Positions 24,153 to 37,104 of a stretch of 64,000 nucleotides of DNA are shown here, piece by piece (position 1 is the stretch's first letter; each line of letters begins with the position of its first letter). Position numbers and translations under genes: made by a program. The stretch is from Erythrophleum ivorense. Its lineage: Eukaryota; Streptophyta; Magnoliopsida; Fabales; Fabaceae. The notes below the pieces were generated by a model that was not told where the DNA came from, made no database searches, and was given only the letters and a program-made list of their open reading frames with translations. The DNA is taken from assembly GCA_026724425.1 (NCBI GenBank), contig JAIUCV010000003.1, positions 48,114,477 to 48,178,476 on the forward strand, in the 5' to 3' direction.

Positions 24153-27100
24153 GTAACACCATAATTCTAGCTCATCTCATGCCTTTGAATAGCATAATTA
24201 TCATGAAACATACACATAATTCTCATAAAGGAGGCATGAAGATTTGGACTTCTATTTGCAAGTCATCATATCCAAAAACCCATTCGGTGTCACGTGAACT
24301 GTGTGAGCTCATTCTATGCATCCTCATATTTATTTGCATGATTAGAACTCATTTCAATCACAAAAACTAGCTTTAAACCCATGGAAACCAAAAAGGGATA
24401 TGAGACATGTAGATTCATTTTCGGCAGACTTGGACTCATTTCTGGGCAAAGTTTGGAAATTTACAACTAAATCCAGAAAAATCAAAAACATGTAATCTCA
24501 GTCATTCTGGAAAGCTTAAGACGTCTACTTCATGTTAAAAATATGTAGAAGTCTTAAAATTTCATATATAATGTGTTTGACACGCGAAATCATCTACTGG
24601 TCGGAGGGGTTCCTGATACTGTCACAGTTTACTGATATGGACTTCAAAAATGTCTAACTAATTCCACAAAACTCCAATGCTTGCAAATGATATCACTATG
24701 GAAATATGTAGATGTTAACTAGAGAGGAAAAATATCTTCAGCTCAGTTCATCAAGCTAAGCTCCCAGAAAATCGATGGAACAGTACCTCGGGTCTGGCAA
24801 GATGTCTGATACTGGGCAGAACCTTCGAAAATGCATATCTTCCTCTCTAGACCTCCAAATGAGGTGATCTTGATGGCCACAGAAATCTTATGACCTATAG
24901 TTTATTCATATAAAATTTCATAATCATTGGATACCATTTGGCCATCAGGTGACACAGAATTCAAAACTGCCAGTATAAACAGTACCCATACCAGAATCCA
25001 TGAAAAATCCCAACTTTGAAAATTCATCAAATATTCTCTAGGTCTCCGAAAATTATGATCTTTAGCTTCCCAAAAATCTCTTAATGAGACCTAATTGAAT
25101 GCCAAGTTTCAGGGCAAGACTAACTCATTTGGCTAAAAAATGGTATAAGGTTCCATTATGGTCAATTTTGGCTCCATATTGGGTACCAAAGTTGCCAAAT
25201 GGATTTCCCTTGGTCTTGGCACCTTTTGGACAAGTTTAAAAGTATATTTAAGACTTATAGGAGCTGCCCAAATGGTCACAAACCATTTGCATCTCATTTT
25301 GGCCTCCTCACCCTCACTCATACACATTACACCAAGCTTTTCTCAATTGCATACATTGGCATAAACACTCACATTATGATCTAGAATACATACACCATAC
25401 TCATTCATTTATCTATCACGTAATACCATTTTTACATTTGTCCAAGGGCTCATAGGCTATTTACAATCATAATATACATCATGAAGTCTCATTATAAGTC
25501 AAAAACACAAAAATCAAGCATAAGGGTGGCCATCTTCTTCCTTCAATGTGATTGGCTCCCATTGCCATGTCCACTTGGTCCACCTAGCATATTAGGACAT
25601 TTAAGAGGGGGGAGTGAGATTCAAGAATCTCAATAGCTCATCTCCCATTCCATCACACATAATATATGCAAGCAAGTTTTATGAATGCATGTGTGGAAAA
25701 ATGGAAATCATGAACATTTAAAATCAAGCTTGGCATAGAAACACATCATACAAGGCATTCAAGAGCTCACCAAGTATTTGGATTGGCCTCACACTTCTCT
25801 CCATGATATTTGGACTTACCTCACCTATTCTTTGAAATCTTTAGACTCAACCACACTCTTTGGGAGTCCACTTTGCTTTTGGGAGACTCTTTACTTTGTC
25901 TCAACCAAACTCAAGGGTTTTTGGCTCATCCTCACCATGGGAAAGAGTTCTTGGCCTCTCCACACTCAAGCAAGCTCAATCACACATCATATGTTCATTT
26001 GAAAGCATAATGTGGCATCAAGAGTCATGGTATATAAGAGCATGCTAGTATACTTTTCATAGCTAAAAATACACATACACACATCATAAAACAAGCTAAA
26101 CACACATCTATGTATGAGAGAAGATGGAGAGAGCTACCTTGCACAAATTCACATACTTTTCCCTTTGAATTTAAGCTCCTCTTTTCGGCTACACACCCAC
26201 AAAAGTGTGGGGAAGGTTCCTCTTGGCCTAGACATTATTTAAGGAAGTTAATTAGGTTCATGAAACAATTTCTAAGGTTACACCACTTGCTTAGACACTA
26301 GGTTATCCTATAAACCTCATTATGGTCCATACAAGCACCTAATGAAGCAACACCCCTCAAATGACTTCTAGGCCTCATCCTTTCCTTTCAAATATGATTC
26401 TTGACTCCTTTTAAGCCTCTTGAAGTCATCACATAATTAAAACAAAGGGCCTAACATCATGTTGCTTCTTTAGGTGACAATATGGAACCTAAAGCACTAA
26501 CTCATTCCCTAAGCTTCCTAAATTTTTCCCAAAGCTTCCTCTCACATTCATGCATCATATATGACTCAAAAATGGGCTTAGAAAAATTTAAAACTCTCCC
26601 TAACTATGCCATCCCTACTTGGCAGAAACCTAGAGCATAAATGGGATTTAATGGCTTCTTGATTTTTCCTTGATGGAGGAACCATTTAGGGAGGTTGTTA
26701 AGAGTTGTAGGAGGTCAAGGGAACACTTAAATAGCCAAGGGAATTTATGGATTAAATCAGTTTTTACAATCCCCCTAAGTGCTCTACACTTTTCCAACTT
26801 CTAGGATCATGACTTTCAATGGGGTTTTGTTTGATTTCATGGAGGAAGAAGCATATGGGGGACCTCTTAGGGATCTTAGGAGCACATTTAAGCATTCATT
26901 TAAGCCTAAGAACATTCATGTTAAATCAGATTTACAAATGAGCATTTGGATCCCTAATGGTTCCATCTTGTTTCCTAATGCTCCTTTCTTGATTCTCTTG
27001 GTTCATTCTTAATCTTTGCCACCTAAAACATCTAATCCCTCCATGAATTAGACAGAAAACAGCCCCTAAAACTTGGGCTCATAGTGGCTAAATTCGTGCA

Positions 27101-28004
27101 AGAGGGAGGGGGAGGAAGAAACTACCAAAGAATGGAAGTTTTACCTTGTTTTCTTGCTTTTCTTTGCTTGCTCTTCCACTTGGTTGGCTTGCTCCCTCGA
27201 TTTTCGAAATTTCCCTCTTTGTTCTGCCCCCAAAACAGCACCAAACTCTCCATTAAAACCATAGAAAGAAAGCTTGAGAGGAGGGGAGCAAGTTTCAAGA
27301 AGGAAGGATATGGAATTTCTTAAAGTTTCTTACCTTTTTCTTGAATTTCTTCCTCCAAAATCCTCCTTCTCTTGTGCACCTAAGAAGCTGGAGTTTTTCT
27401 CTGAAAATGGGTATAAGCAAGTCGGTTTAATGAAGGAGAGGAAGAATGTGACTTATAAAAAGGGTTTGGAAGCTTCCTTTAACACTTAAATTACCTTTTT
27501 GCCCTTTCATACTTTGCATTTTTGTTTCTCCTTTGTTTTAGCTCCTTTTTTAGAACCGTCTTTCCCATCATAACAAATAGGTTCCCAATTTAATAAAATG
27601 CCTTTGGAATCACTCAAATCGGAGCTAAAACCTTTCCGAACGAATCAGTCAAAGTTTGGGTCAACCGACGTCGGAAGGAGTACACCGGAGGGGCTTTACT
27701 GGTCCCGGGGCTTCCCATGGTTTTTGGAGCCTCTGAAAACCCTGAGCAACTCAAAATTTTCATTTAAAAAGCCCTCCTAGGTGCTTTTCCAAAATTACAC
27801 TTATTTACGAAAATGCCACTGGCCTTTCGACAATTTGTTCGAATCACTTCGACCCCGGTTTCTGGGTAACTCAAAGCTCAAATCCTCATTTTTTATTATT
27901 TAAAATTTTCTCCCAATTTTACTTGGCCTTGAATCACTCATCTCAGGGGACTTGCTTTGAAAACGGACTCATTTTGGTGTTTTACGAAAAATTAGACGTT
28001 ACAG
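24153..28004 (-). mobile_element. Family T solo LTR (TSD GTTGT) in copia gag
   Basis: A complete minus-strand LTR of 3,852 bases: TGTAACACCATAATTC at 24153 to GACGTTACA at 28004, with perfect GTTGT at 24148-24152 and 28005-28009. It splits the copia gag frame so that IPNSWKNYK on one side joins QLKHKHK on the other. Blocks typical of the family are in order, including the 31-bp repeats at 25780-25965 and the U3 block TTTTAGCTCCTTTTTTAGAACC near 27535. No internal region adjoins it. The U3 end is well kept, suggesting a relatively young insertion. Confidence 0.93.
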
Positions 28005-28009
28005 TTGTT

Positions 28010-28650
28010 ACTTATAGTTCTTCCATGAATTAGGTATTTTTTCAATGACAATACCTACAACAAATTCATCAGGCAAGATGATGTTCTCAACTTGTAGGTC
28101 CTCCAATAGTTTGTGGTACTTATTGATCTATACTTTTATGTCCTTGTCATCAGTCATCTCCTATATGTAATAATTTCTAATCATATTTTTGCTTTTCGAC
28201 ATCCTCAGTGGTGTATTTGGTAACCAATGAGTCCCAAATCTTGTTGGCCTCTTTACACGTGCAATAAACATTAAAAAGATCATTAGATAAGCTAATAATA
28301 ATCATATGTCTACTTACCTTATTTGCATATATCCAAGCATCCACTTGATCTAGATTAGCTATTGGTCCAGGTCTCTAATCAATAAGAGCAGCTGCAATGC
28401 CATGCATGTCAAGAATAGAGAAGATTCATTTCTACCATCTTCAAAATAATTTTGCTTCAAATATCTCGATTTTTGAGATATCTGGAAATGGTTTGATGTA
28501 GGGGATAGTAGAAACAATCAGAACAATAAGACTAGGTGGACCATGGACAGCAATATTAATGGCAGTTATGGTAGTGGCTGCATTAGCAAAGTTAATAGCG
28601 GCTGTGGCTACATTGGCAGCAACAACAGTGGTGTTAACATGAGGTTCCAT
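28010..28650 (-). pseudogene. Copia gag, N-terminal part
   Basis: The minus-strand ATG at 28650 opens MEPHVNTTVVAANVA and reaches PDISKIEIFEAKLF, the typical start of plant copia Gag (UBN2 family). After a stop the frame continues with RPTRFGTHWL/TKYT-like residues, NYYI*EMTDDKDIKV, KYHKLLEDLQVENIILPDEF and IEKIPNSWKNYK, where the family T LTR cuts it. Gag would form the virus-like particle. At least four stops and one frameshift are visible. The start lies only about 17 bases from the 5' LTR, so the leader with the primer-binding site seems to have been deleted. Confidence 0.88.
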
Positions 28651-28666
28651 GGATAGTTCTTAAAAT

Positions 28667-29269
28667 TGTTATAAAAGATGATGAACATGAAAATAAATTG
28701 AGAGACAGTAGCTTGAGTCATGTGGATGCGCATTGTCCTTAAGAACTATTTTGTCGCACTGTAAAATTAATTGTGAAAGTTCCCTAAGATTAAACAAGCT
28801 CTTTTGAAAACTTAGGAGATAGAACAATATGTAATTTTATCTAACCCAAAAGTCAGGAGCAGGAGAGAAAGTGTAGTCAGAAAAATGTATTTGGATATAT
28901 ATATATTTTTTATCATTTAAAAAATGATGTTGAAATATTAACATTAAGAAGATAATGAGAAGATAATCTAAAAATGTGAGAAAAAATTTAAAATTCAAAA
29001 ATAAAAAATGCTTAGATAATAGAAGAGCCACCTATCCAAAAAATAGAAACTAAATTTAACTAGTTCAAATGTAGCCACAATTAATTAATTTAAATTAATT
29101 AATTATTCTTGGATAGGTAAAAATAATATTTTGCAAAAAATAGCACGCGAGCTCACTTCTTTTCCAAGCTTTTTACAAGTCCAATATAACTCCTTAATAT
29201 ATAAGCACTTACAACTCTTCATTCCAAACAATGTGAGACTTCCTTTTGAAATACCCACACTTCACAACA
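28667..29269 (-). repeat. Copia 5' LTR
   Basis: 603 bases, minus strand TGTTGTGAAGTG... to ...CTTTTATAACA, matching 15455-16135 with many substitutions and an 80-base gap. CTTTT follows at 29270-29274. It is the 5' LTR because gag starts next to it. No TGGTATCAGAGC-type primer-binding site follows it. Confidence 0.9.
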
Positions 29270-29274
29270 CTTTT

Positions 29275-29973
29275 TCTCTACTCTGTTATTGTTTCCCTAT
29301 TCTTCTTCCCTCAATTGCTCAACACTTGCTTTCTTTTCATCTTTTTTTCTTGCTCAACTATCTCCTTCTCCCTTGTGCTCTCTTTGATTATCAATCACCC
29401 TCTCATTCATTTTCTTTCTCCCTCAATTTCTCTTCTCTCAATCATGCATCTCTCTCTTTCTCCTCCCTACTTCATTTTTGCCTCCCCCTTTGATCCTACT
29501 TCGAGCACCAAAGTTGTGTGAGAAAGGATTTGGAGATTTCAAATTTTGGGCTAATGAAGAGAGGGTAGAAACCTTAAAGAAAGGGACGCTTAAATATTTT
29601 ATTTTTAAGTATAAATTTAGCTCAAATTTTAAGCCATATATAATTAAAAAAAATTCAAATGCAACTGTATAAAAGTTTTACCCTCAAATGTAATAATTTT
29701 TTTTTGCAACTCCAATGGCATGGTATCCAAGTTTCAAACTTTATTTTTAAACTCAGTGGTTTTTTTTTCCCTTGCTTCTACAATTATTTTACTTATACAC
29801 ATTAAACAGTTTGTGAGATATGTAATTTTTATAAGTATAATAGTGATTTATTATCTAGATTGCATTATATCTCACATGTCATGTACAAACAAGATAATCT
29901 TTATAAACCAAAAAAAACATACAAACAAATTTTTGAACTTGGTAGTATATAGTCACCAAGTTTGAAACTTTTA
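29275..29973. other. Intergenic sequence, no gene seen
   Basis: Pyrimidine-rich stretch (29275-29490, many CTTTC/TTCTC runs) followed by AT-rich DNA. A 120-codon open frame at 29131-29493 is made of this low-complexity pyrimidine tract and overlaps the copia LTR, so I do not treat it as a gene. When the copia element is removed this sequence joins 14161-15449. Confidence 0.5.
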
Positions 29974-29978
29974 CTTTT

Positions 29979-32900
29979 TGTAATGTCTGATTGTTCTTAA
30001 AAGGCCCTGAAAGATCAGATTTTCAAAAGAAGTTCTAAAAATTTAATGGGTAATGGAAAAATGAAATTAGAGTAATAATTTAGACCCTTAAAAATAAGGA
30101 TTTGAGGCTTGAGTTACCTGAAAACCCGAGCCAGATGAGTTAGGAAAATTTGTGAAAGAAAGGTAGGCATTTTCGTAATTTTTGAACATTTTGAAAAAAT
30201 CATATAAGGGCTTTTTAAACAAAAAATTTAATCTTTTTAGGATTTTTAAAGACTCTAAAAATTATGAGAACCCCCAGAACAGTTAAAACTCTTCAAATAA
30301 GCAATTTTGGTTGTCAATTGACCGAAACTTTGACCAAACAGTTCATAATAGTTTTAAATCCATTTTGAGTGAAACCAAGTCAATTTATTAGTTAGAGGAT
30401 CTAAATATTATGATGGAAAAGATGGATTTTGAAAATGAATTGAATTGAGCCTAAATGGAAAGAACCCAAAAAAGGGACTAAAATGCAAAGTTAAAAAGTG
30501 TATAAAGTGACTTTTATCCTTATATCACGTTCCTTTTCAGCTTTCTCTTCACCAACATTTTTGGACATCTGAAATTAGAATTCTCACAAGGCTTGTGGGT
30601 GCTAAACCGAGAGGAGGAAGAAGGGAGAGAATTTGTGAGAAAGGTGAGAAAAACCATGCTATCCTCTTATCTTTTTTTTATGCTTAGCTTATTTTCCTCC
30701 TTCTCTTCTCTTTTTCTATGGATTCCAAGGCTGATATGGGTCTGTTTTGAGGTTAGCACAAGTAAGGGAAGTGAGTTTTGGAAGAAGAGACTTGTAGCAA
30801 GTGGAAGCTCCTTGGAAAAGCAAGCATATAAGGTATGATTCATGGATTCCTTTAGCTTCTCCTTTGATGTCCTCCTCAGTGCTTTTTAGTCAAACTTGGC
30901 TTTTCTTAAGGAAGTTAAATTCTGACCTTATCAAGAAAGGAATAAGTGTTTTAGAGTGTGGGAATTAGGAATATGCAAATGGAATCAAAAGGGAAGCAAG
31001 GAAATTCAAGATTGTGAACTTTGGGGTTTGGAGACAAATGTTAAAATCTGATTTTTTCTAAGGGTATTCTAGTTGAAGTAAGAGCTTGTATGAGTCCATT
31101 AGACCTCTAGGAAGTTTTATATGAGTCATTTCCTTTAAAAAAAAAAAAGCAAACCTTAGGCTCCTATGTGTGTACTATGTCTCAGCCTCAAAGGGGTTTT
31201 TGCACCTAATGAGTGATTTTTTTTATTCTAAGATTATAAGAGGCTTAGATATGAATTATAGGTGCTAGAGGAACCAATTGATTGAATTTAGAAAGCTTAG
31301 TTTGAGAGTTGAGGTTTTAGGTCCCAATTTAGGCATAATGAGGCAACCTAGACTCCTATAATGAGTTTGAGAGGGCTTCAATGAGTCTATATGGAGCCAT
31401 AAAGTCTAGAAAGAATGAGAGTTGGGAGCCAAGAGCAAGATTTGAGGTGGTTGCTTTATTGCATCTTAAATGGACCATATGTGTGATTCAAGACCAAGTG
31501 AGCTAGCTTAGGATTTTATGAAGCTAGAATTGGTTTCAAGGCTTGATTTATGTTATGTTTGATGTGTCTAGGCCAAGAGAATCAAGAGCCCTCCCTTTTT
31601 GGGTGCTTGGCTAAGAGAGGAAAGGGAAAAGGAAAGGGGAAAGCTTGAATTTCTAGCTTGAGGTTGCTCTCTAACCTTTCTCTCATGCATTACTTGATTC
31701 ATTATTTGTCTTGGATTTCTTTTGTGTGTGTTTGACAATTATGAAATGTTTGTAGCCATTGGATTAGAGTCTTGGTGCCTTGACTTGTTCTATAAAGTTG
31801 TTTTACTGTGAAATGGCTTGAATAGGCTTGGTAAGGCCAGAAGTCCTTTGAGAAGAGTGAGAAGAGCTAAAAGTCTCTAAGAGTGGGTGAGACAAGGCTA
31901 AAAGTCTCAAAAAAGAGTGAGGCTAAGTCAAAAGTCCCTAGAAATGGGTGAGACAAATCCAAAAGTCCCAAGAATGTGGGTGAGGCTAAACTAATTACCC
32001 ATAAAGCCCATGTTTGAGTTATTTGAACTTGATTGACATGATATTTATGGCTATGCATGATTCTAGAAGCTTTCATGACATGCTTGCATCCTTTGACTTG
32101 TAATTGCATCATATATATATATATTTGAAAGGGTAAAATAGCTATTTGGATTCTTTAAATCTCACCCTTTCCCCTATATATTTACTTTTGCCTAGGTGAA
32201 TCTTGTAATATCTGATTCTTGGAAAATAAGAGAAAATGCGAGAAATGTTATGTATGATTTCTCCGTAAATACACAAAATTCATTGGATAAAAAGGGAAGT
32301 CCCCTAGATAGAGTGATTTGAGGTCCAATAAAATTAGAATAACATTCTAGACCTCAAATAATGATGATTCAAGGCTAGAGATGCCTTGAAACTAGAGCCA
32401 CAATAGCCAAACGAATTCTAACAAAAATGCAACGAAACATAATGACATTTTTGTAATTTTGGGTAATTTTTACAATACTCATAAGAGGGGTTTTTAAAAT
32501 GAAAAATTTGAGTTCTTAGGGGTTCTCAGAGGTCCTGAAAACCATGGAAAGTCCTGGGACAGTTAAAGCCCTTGTGGTAGATGTTTTCCAACGGCGGTGA
32601 GCTCAAACTTTGACCGATTCGTTCAAGAAGGTTTTAGCTCTAAATTGAGTGATTCCAAAGGTATTTTATAAGATTGAGAACCTAAATTTTATGATGAAAA
32701 AGACGGTTCCCAAATGGAGCTAAAACGAATTAGAAACAAAAATACCAAGAATGAAGGGTAAAATTGGAACTTTTGTGAAAAAGTAGCTTCTTGAATCCTC
32801 TATAAACTTCACACCACTTCTTTACTCCATTCCACCGACTTGCTTCTGCCAAAAATAGAGAGGAAGATTAGCTCTCTTAGGCCCACCAAGGAGGAGAAAA

Positions 32901-35900
32901 AAGGAGTAGAAAAACCAAGAAAAAGGTAAAGAATTTCATGGATTTTCTTAGTTTCTCCTTAGTAAATTCATTCTCGTCCATTTTCTCTTCTTTCTCGTGG
33001 AATTTTTGATATGTTTGGGATTTTTTTGAGGTCAAACCAAGGAGGGAAAGTTCATGTTGAAAGAGGATAAGCCAACCAAGGGAAGAATCATCCAAGAAAC
33101 TAAGGAAAAATAAGGTAAAATCTCATCTCTATGGTAGCTCCTCCTTGTTCCTCCTTCTTGCATGTTCGACTAGCCTAGGAGATCCAAGAGGGCTTGGGTT
33201 TTGGGTAGAATCAAAGGTGAATCCTAGGAAATTGAGTGTGTAGATGAGAATATGCACAGAAAATTAATAAAGAACTATTAGTTTTCAAGATAGTAACATT
33301 AGGGATTCAAGTGTTCCATGAAAAATCTAATTTAATTTAATGATCCCTAGGCCTAATTGAGTGTTGGTATGAGCTCTAGAGACCCTTAGGAACCTCCCCA
33401 CATGCCTCTTCCATCAAAGAAAGCAAAGCAACTCTAAGGGTGCCAAGAAGAGAGCATGTCTCGGCCTAAAGGAGTTAGGGTGCCTAAGGGTAGTTTTAAT
33501 TTCTTCCAAGCTTATTTTTGTATCATATATGATGCGAAAGTATGAGAGAAAGCCTTAGAAAAATTTTAGAAGTCATGGATAATGAGATGGAGTTATAGGT
33601 TCCATATTGTAACATAATGAAGCAACACCTAGCTAGGCTCCATGAAATGAACATGTGATAGTTCCAAGAGACTTCAATGGAGTCAAGAACTTTAGATAGA
33701 TGGAAGGAATGGAGCCAAGATGATGTTTTCCTAAGGTTGCTTCATTAGGTGCATTATGGAACTATAAATGAACCTTAGAAGCAAGCTAGATTTTCTAATG
33801 AATGTGTGGCTTTATAAATTGTTCTAAGAGTGTAATTGGCTTCCATATGATGTGTCTAGGCCAAAGGAACCAAGTTCCACTTTCTTGTGAGTTTGTGGCC
33901 GTGGGAGAGGATCCAAGTTCAAGGAAGAAAGTGTGTTGTTGTAACAAAGGTGGCTCTCTTTTCTTTCTCTCATGTATGAGTGGATGTTTGTCTTGTCTTT
34001 GAATGTATGTATATTTTGAGCCATGAAAAATGTTTTAGCAAGTGCTTAAATGCCATGGCACTATAATGTTATATTATGCATTCAAATGATGCTTTGTATA
34101 TTTACTTTGGTTTGTTTGAGTGTGATGAAGCCAAGAACCACCCTGGCTATAGTGAGAATAAGCCAAGAACCCTCAAGAATGGTTGAGACAAAGCCAAGAT
34201 TCTTCCAAGACAAGTCTTAGTTAGAAGCCTTTAAGAAAGTGGGTGAGGTCAGTCTAAAATCCTAAAAGAGAATGGGTGAGGCTAAACCACTTGCTTGGCA
34301 AACCTATATATATTTTATATGACTTCTTAAATGCTAATAATGTTTTATAAATGATTATGAGAGCCATGATGTCCATGCATGCATCTTTAGACTTGGATTT
34401 GCATTCTTTATGTGTGATTGAAAAGGAGAAGAGCTATTGATATTCCATGAATCTCACCCCTTTCCCTCTCCTATCTCATATGGCTTAGGTGGAACTTAAG
34501 AGCCAAAGAATGGAGGTAATGAAGCATGAATAACATTGTTTTGACAATGATGTAGCTTATGTAATCTTAAGGTGTGTAGGAATGTCAAAATATTCATATA
34601 CATATTATTTTTGAGTTGTAAACTAATGAGCAAACGTAATAGCATGTATGAATGATGTATGTACCACTTTTGGTGCAAAATCAATAGAAATGTGAGATTT
34701 GGTTACTTGATGGCTTACATTGGCTAGTGTATTCATGGATGTAGGATAGCCAAAATGATATGCATGAGGTTTAAGATCACTTGGGTAATTCATACAAGTT
34801 ATATTTATTCTTTTAAACTTGTCCAAGAGGTGTCAAACATAAAGGAAAGCCATTTGGACCAAGTACGTGTCTTATAAAAGGCAAAAATGACAATAATGGT
34901 GAGCTATAGTAAAATCTGTCTAAATGAGCTCTTCTTGGTTTGAAATTTGGCATGCAAATAGATCTTGCTTAGAGCTATTTGGGAAGCTAAAGTACATAAT
35001 ATTTAAAGGTCTATAGAATTGTTGTCAAATTTTTGAAGTTGGCAAATTTTTTGATTTTGGCACTAGTACTATTCATATGGTCTAAAAATAGATCTCTGTC
35101 ATTTATGAGGCAAACGATGTCCAATTGCTGTGAAATTTTACAGGGAGAAACTAGACCTTCCCAGTGAACTATACCAACTAGAAGCACCTCAATTGGATGT
35201 CCAGAGTGGGAGATATAAATTTTTGAAATTTTTGTTCTGTTCTAGGTGCATAGCTAGACCCTCAGTATTATTCCATCAATTTTTAGGATCTAAATGCTCT
35301 TATATTGATCTAAAACTATTTTTGCCTTTAGTTAATATCTGTAGCTTTCCAAATTAGTATAGTTTGCATGGATTGGATTTTTGTGAAATTAATTATGCAT
35401 TTTCAAAATTTGTATCAATAAGCTGTATTAGTAATTTTGGATAGCCTGACCTTTGTGTCTTTTCTATCATCAAACGTGGCCCAAATGAGATTGTCATGGC
35501 TTGGAATTATTTGTATTGTAAAGTTAACATTAAGAGCTTTCTAGAAAGCTATGATTTGCTTGATTTTGAATTTTTTAGATTTAGTTATGATTTTTCAAAA
35601 TTCATGATAGAAAGCTAGACCATGAACCTGAGGCTGCACTTGAAAAATTTGTGTAAATGTCCTATGAGCTCGAGTTTCCAACCACTTTTTGGGATGGTTT
35701 TGAATTGTATTTGTGTATTTAAATATGAGAATGAGATGAATGACTTCATATGCTCCACGAAACACAAAATAGAAAATTTATACATGACGTAACGCAATTT
35801 AATTGAATATTTTTATTGCTTTAATGAATGCGCTATACCAAGGAAAGGGAGCCTAGAAATGATATGAGATAATATTAGTAATTATGGTGTTACAAATCTC

Positions 35901-37099
35901 AAGGGCCAAGTGGAAGAGGTGATGTGGCTTGAAGTGAAGAGTTTGACATTAGAATAGGGATTTTTAGTACTCAAATGACAAGAGTAATGTACACAAGAGT
36001 TGTATGTATGATGTAAATGGTTGAACATATTTAAATCATGTATTTTATGATGAATGAAAGGATTTTAGAACCAACTGTGTATGTATGTATGTTTTTAACA
36101 TCCATATGCCTAGTTGGGCTTGTGTAATCTTGCATGTGAGAACAAGTGAGGAAGTGGTTTTGAATTGCATGAGTAATTGCACCTCTTAGATAAAATCTTG
36201 TATGCTATTTTTAACCTTTCTCATGTGCTTAAGAGGTCATTGTTAGGGTAGGAGAGCATTTGAGCTCATTTTAACCCCAAATGGTGCCTAAAATTCTCAT
36301 TTTTGCACACTATATCCCAAGCTGACCAAATGAACAAATTTAAGCTTGAAATTTGGCATGAATATACGTCTCATCTAGATATTTTCATTGAGCTAATAAC
36401 CACATTATTTGGAGTTCTAGAGAATTAATTATGAATTTTCAAAGTTAGAAAAATTCTACAAATTTGGTCTATGCATTGTTCATATGGTCAATTTGTGTTT
36501 CTATGTCATTCGAGGGCCAATGAAATCCAATACTCATGAAATTTTACAAGCATAAATTAGACATGATAAGCTTTCCATAGTAATTGAGAGTACCCCTATT
36601 AGAGCTTTGTAGAGGGAGAACTAAATTTTTAAAGTTGATGATCAATATTAGGATGCAGCTAGACCTTTGGTATTGTTCCATTATTTTTTGTAGTCCAATG
36701 ATGTTTTCATGTTCTAGAATGATTTTTAGCATTTAGTTAACATTTAAAGCTTTTCAGAAAGCTATATGTTCTTGATTTCAATTTTTTTAGAATTAATTAT
36801 GATTTTTCAAAATTTGCATAAGTAAACTGCCCTGTAACCTGAGATGAAAATGTGGAAATTCTAATATATGAGCTTTTGATTCGCATTGCAAGCTCTAAAA
36901 TGAGTTGTTTCTAACTTGTTTGGATATGGTACAAATGAAAATGATTTGAGGTCAATTTAAATGACTTATGTGGGTAAAATTCAACAATTTTGGTATCCAT
37001 ACGCTTGATTTCCGTTGCTAAAGTATGCAAATTCTCTATAAATGAGTATGTAATGCTTTGAATATTATGGTATGGGGTGTATGAACTTATGGTATTACA
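29979..37099 (+). mobile_element. Family T solo LTR, split by a nested copy
   Basis: A plus-strand LTR from TGTAATGTCTGATTG (29979) to ATGGTATTACA (37099), flanked by CTTTT (29974-29978) and CTTTC (37100-37104), a one-mismatch TSD. Removing the LTR at 32204-35894 and one TSD copy leaves about 3.43 kb. The ends and many blocks are more worn than in the other copies (AGAACCC/TATGAGAACCCCC near 30262, 31-bp repeats at 31825-31995), so this is an old insertion. No internal region adjoins it. Confidence 0.87.
32204..35894 (+). mobile_element. Family T solo LTR (TSD AATCT), nested
   Basis: A 3,691-base plus-strand LTR, TGTAATATCTGATTC to ATGGTGTTACA, with perfect AATCT at 32199-32203 and 35895-35899. 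It sits inside the older LTR 29979-37099 in the same orientation, just after that LTR's CCTAGGTG block. A TATAAA at 32801 lies about 600 bases into the LTR and is a candidate core promoter. The 31-bp repeat array is at about 34125-34290. Confidence 0.93.
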
Positions 37100-37104
37100 C
37101 TTTC

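Larger units (their letters stand above)
15455..29269 (-). mobile_element. Ty1/copia element with three nested solo LTRs
   Basis: Two related LTRs (15455-16135 and 28667-29269) in the same orientation bound the element, with CTTTT duplications at 15450-15454 and 29270-29274. Between them, on the minus strand, lie gag, protease, integrase, RT and RNase H in copia order (integrase before RT). Three younger solo LTRs interrupt it at 19483-21159, 21315-23900 and 24153-28004, each with its own perfect 5-bp TSD. Removing them leaves about 5.7 kb, a normal copia size. LTR divergence, stops and frameshifts show it is old and inactive. Confidence 0.92.

Noticed and set aside
29131..29493. 120-codon open frame
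   Set aside because: It starts inside the copia LTR and is composed of a pyrimidine-rich low-complexity tract.
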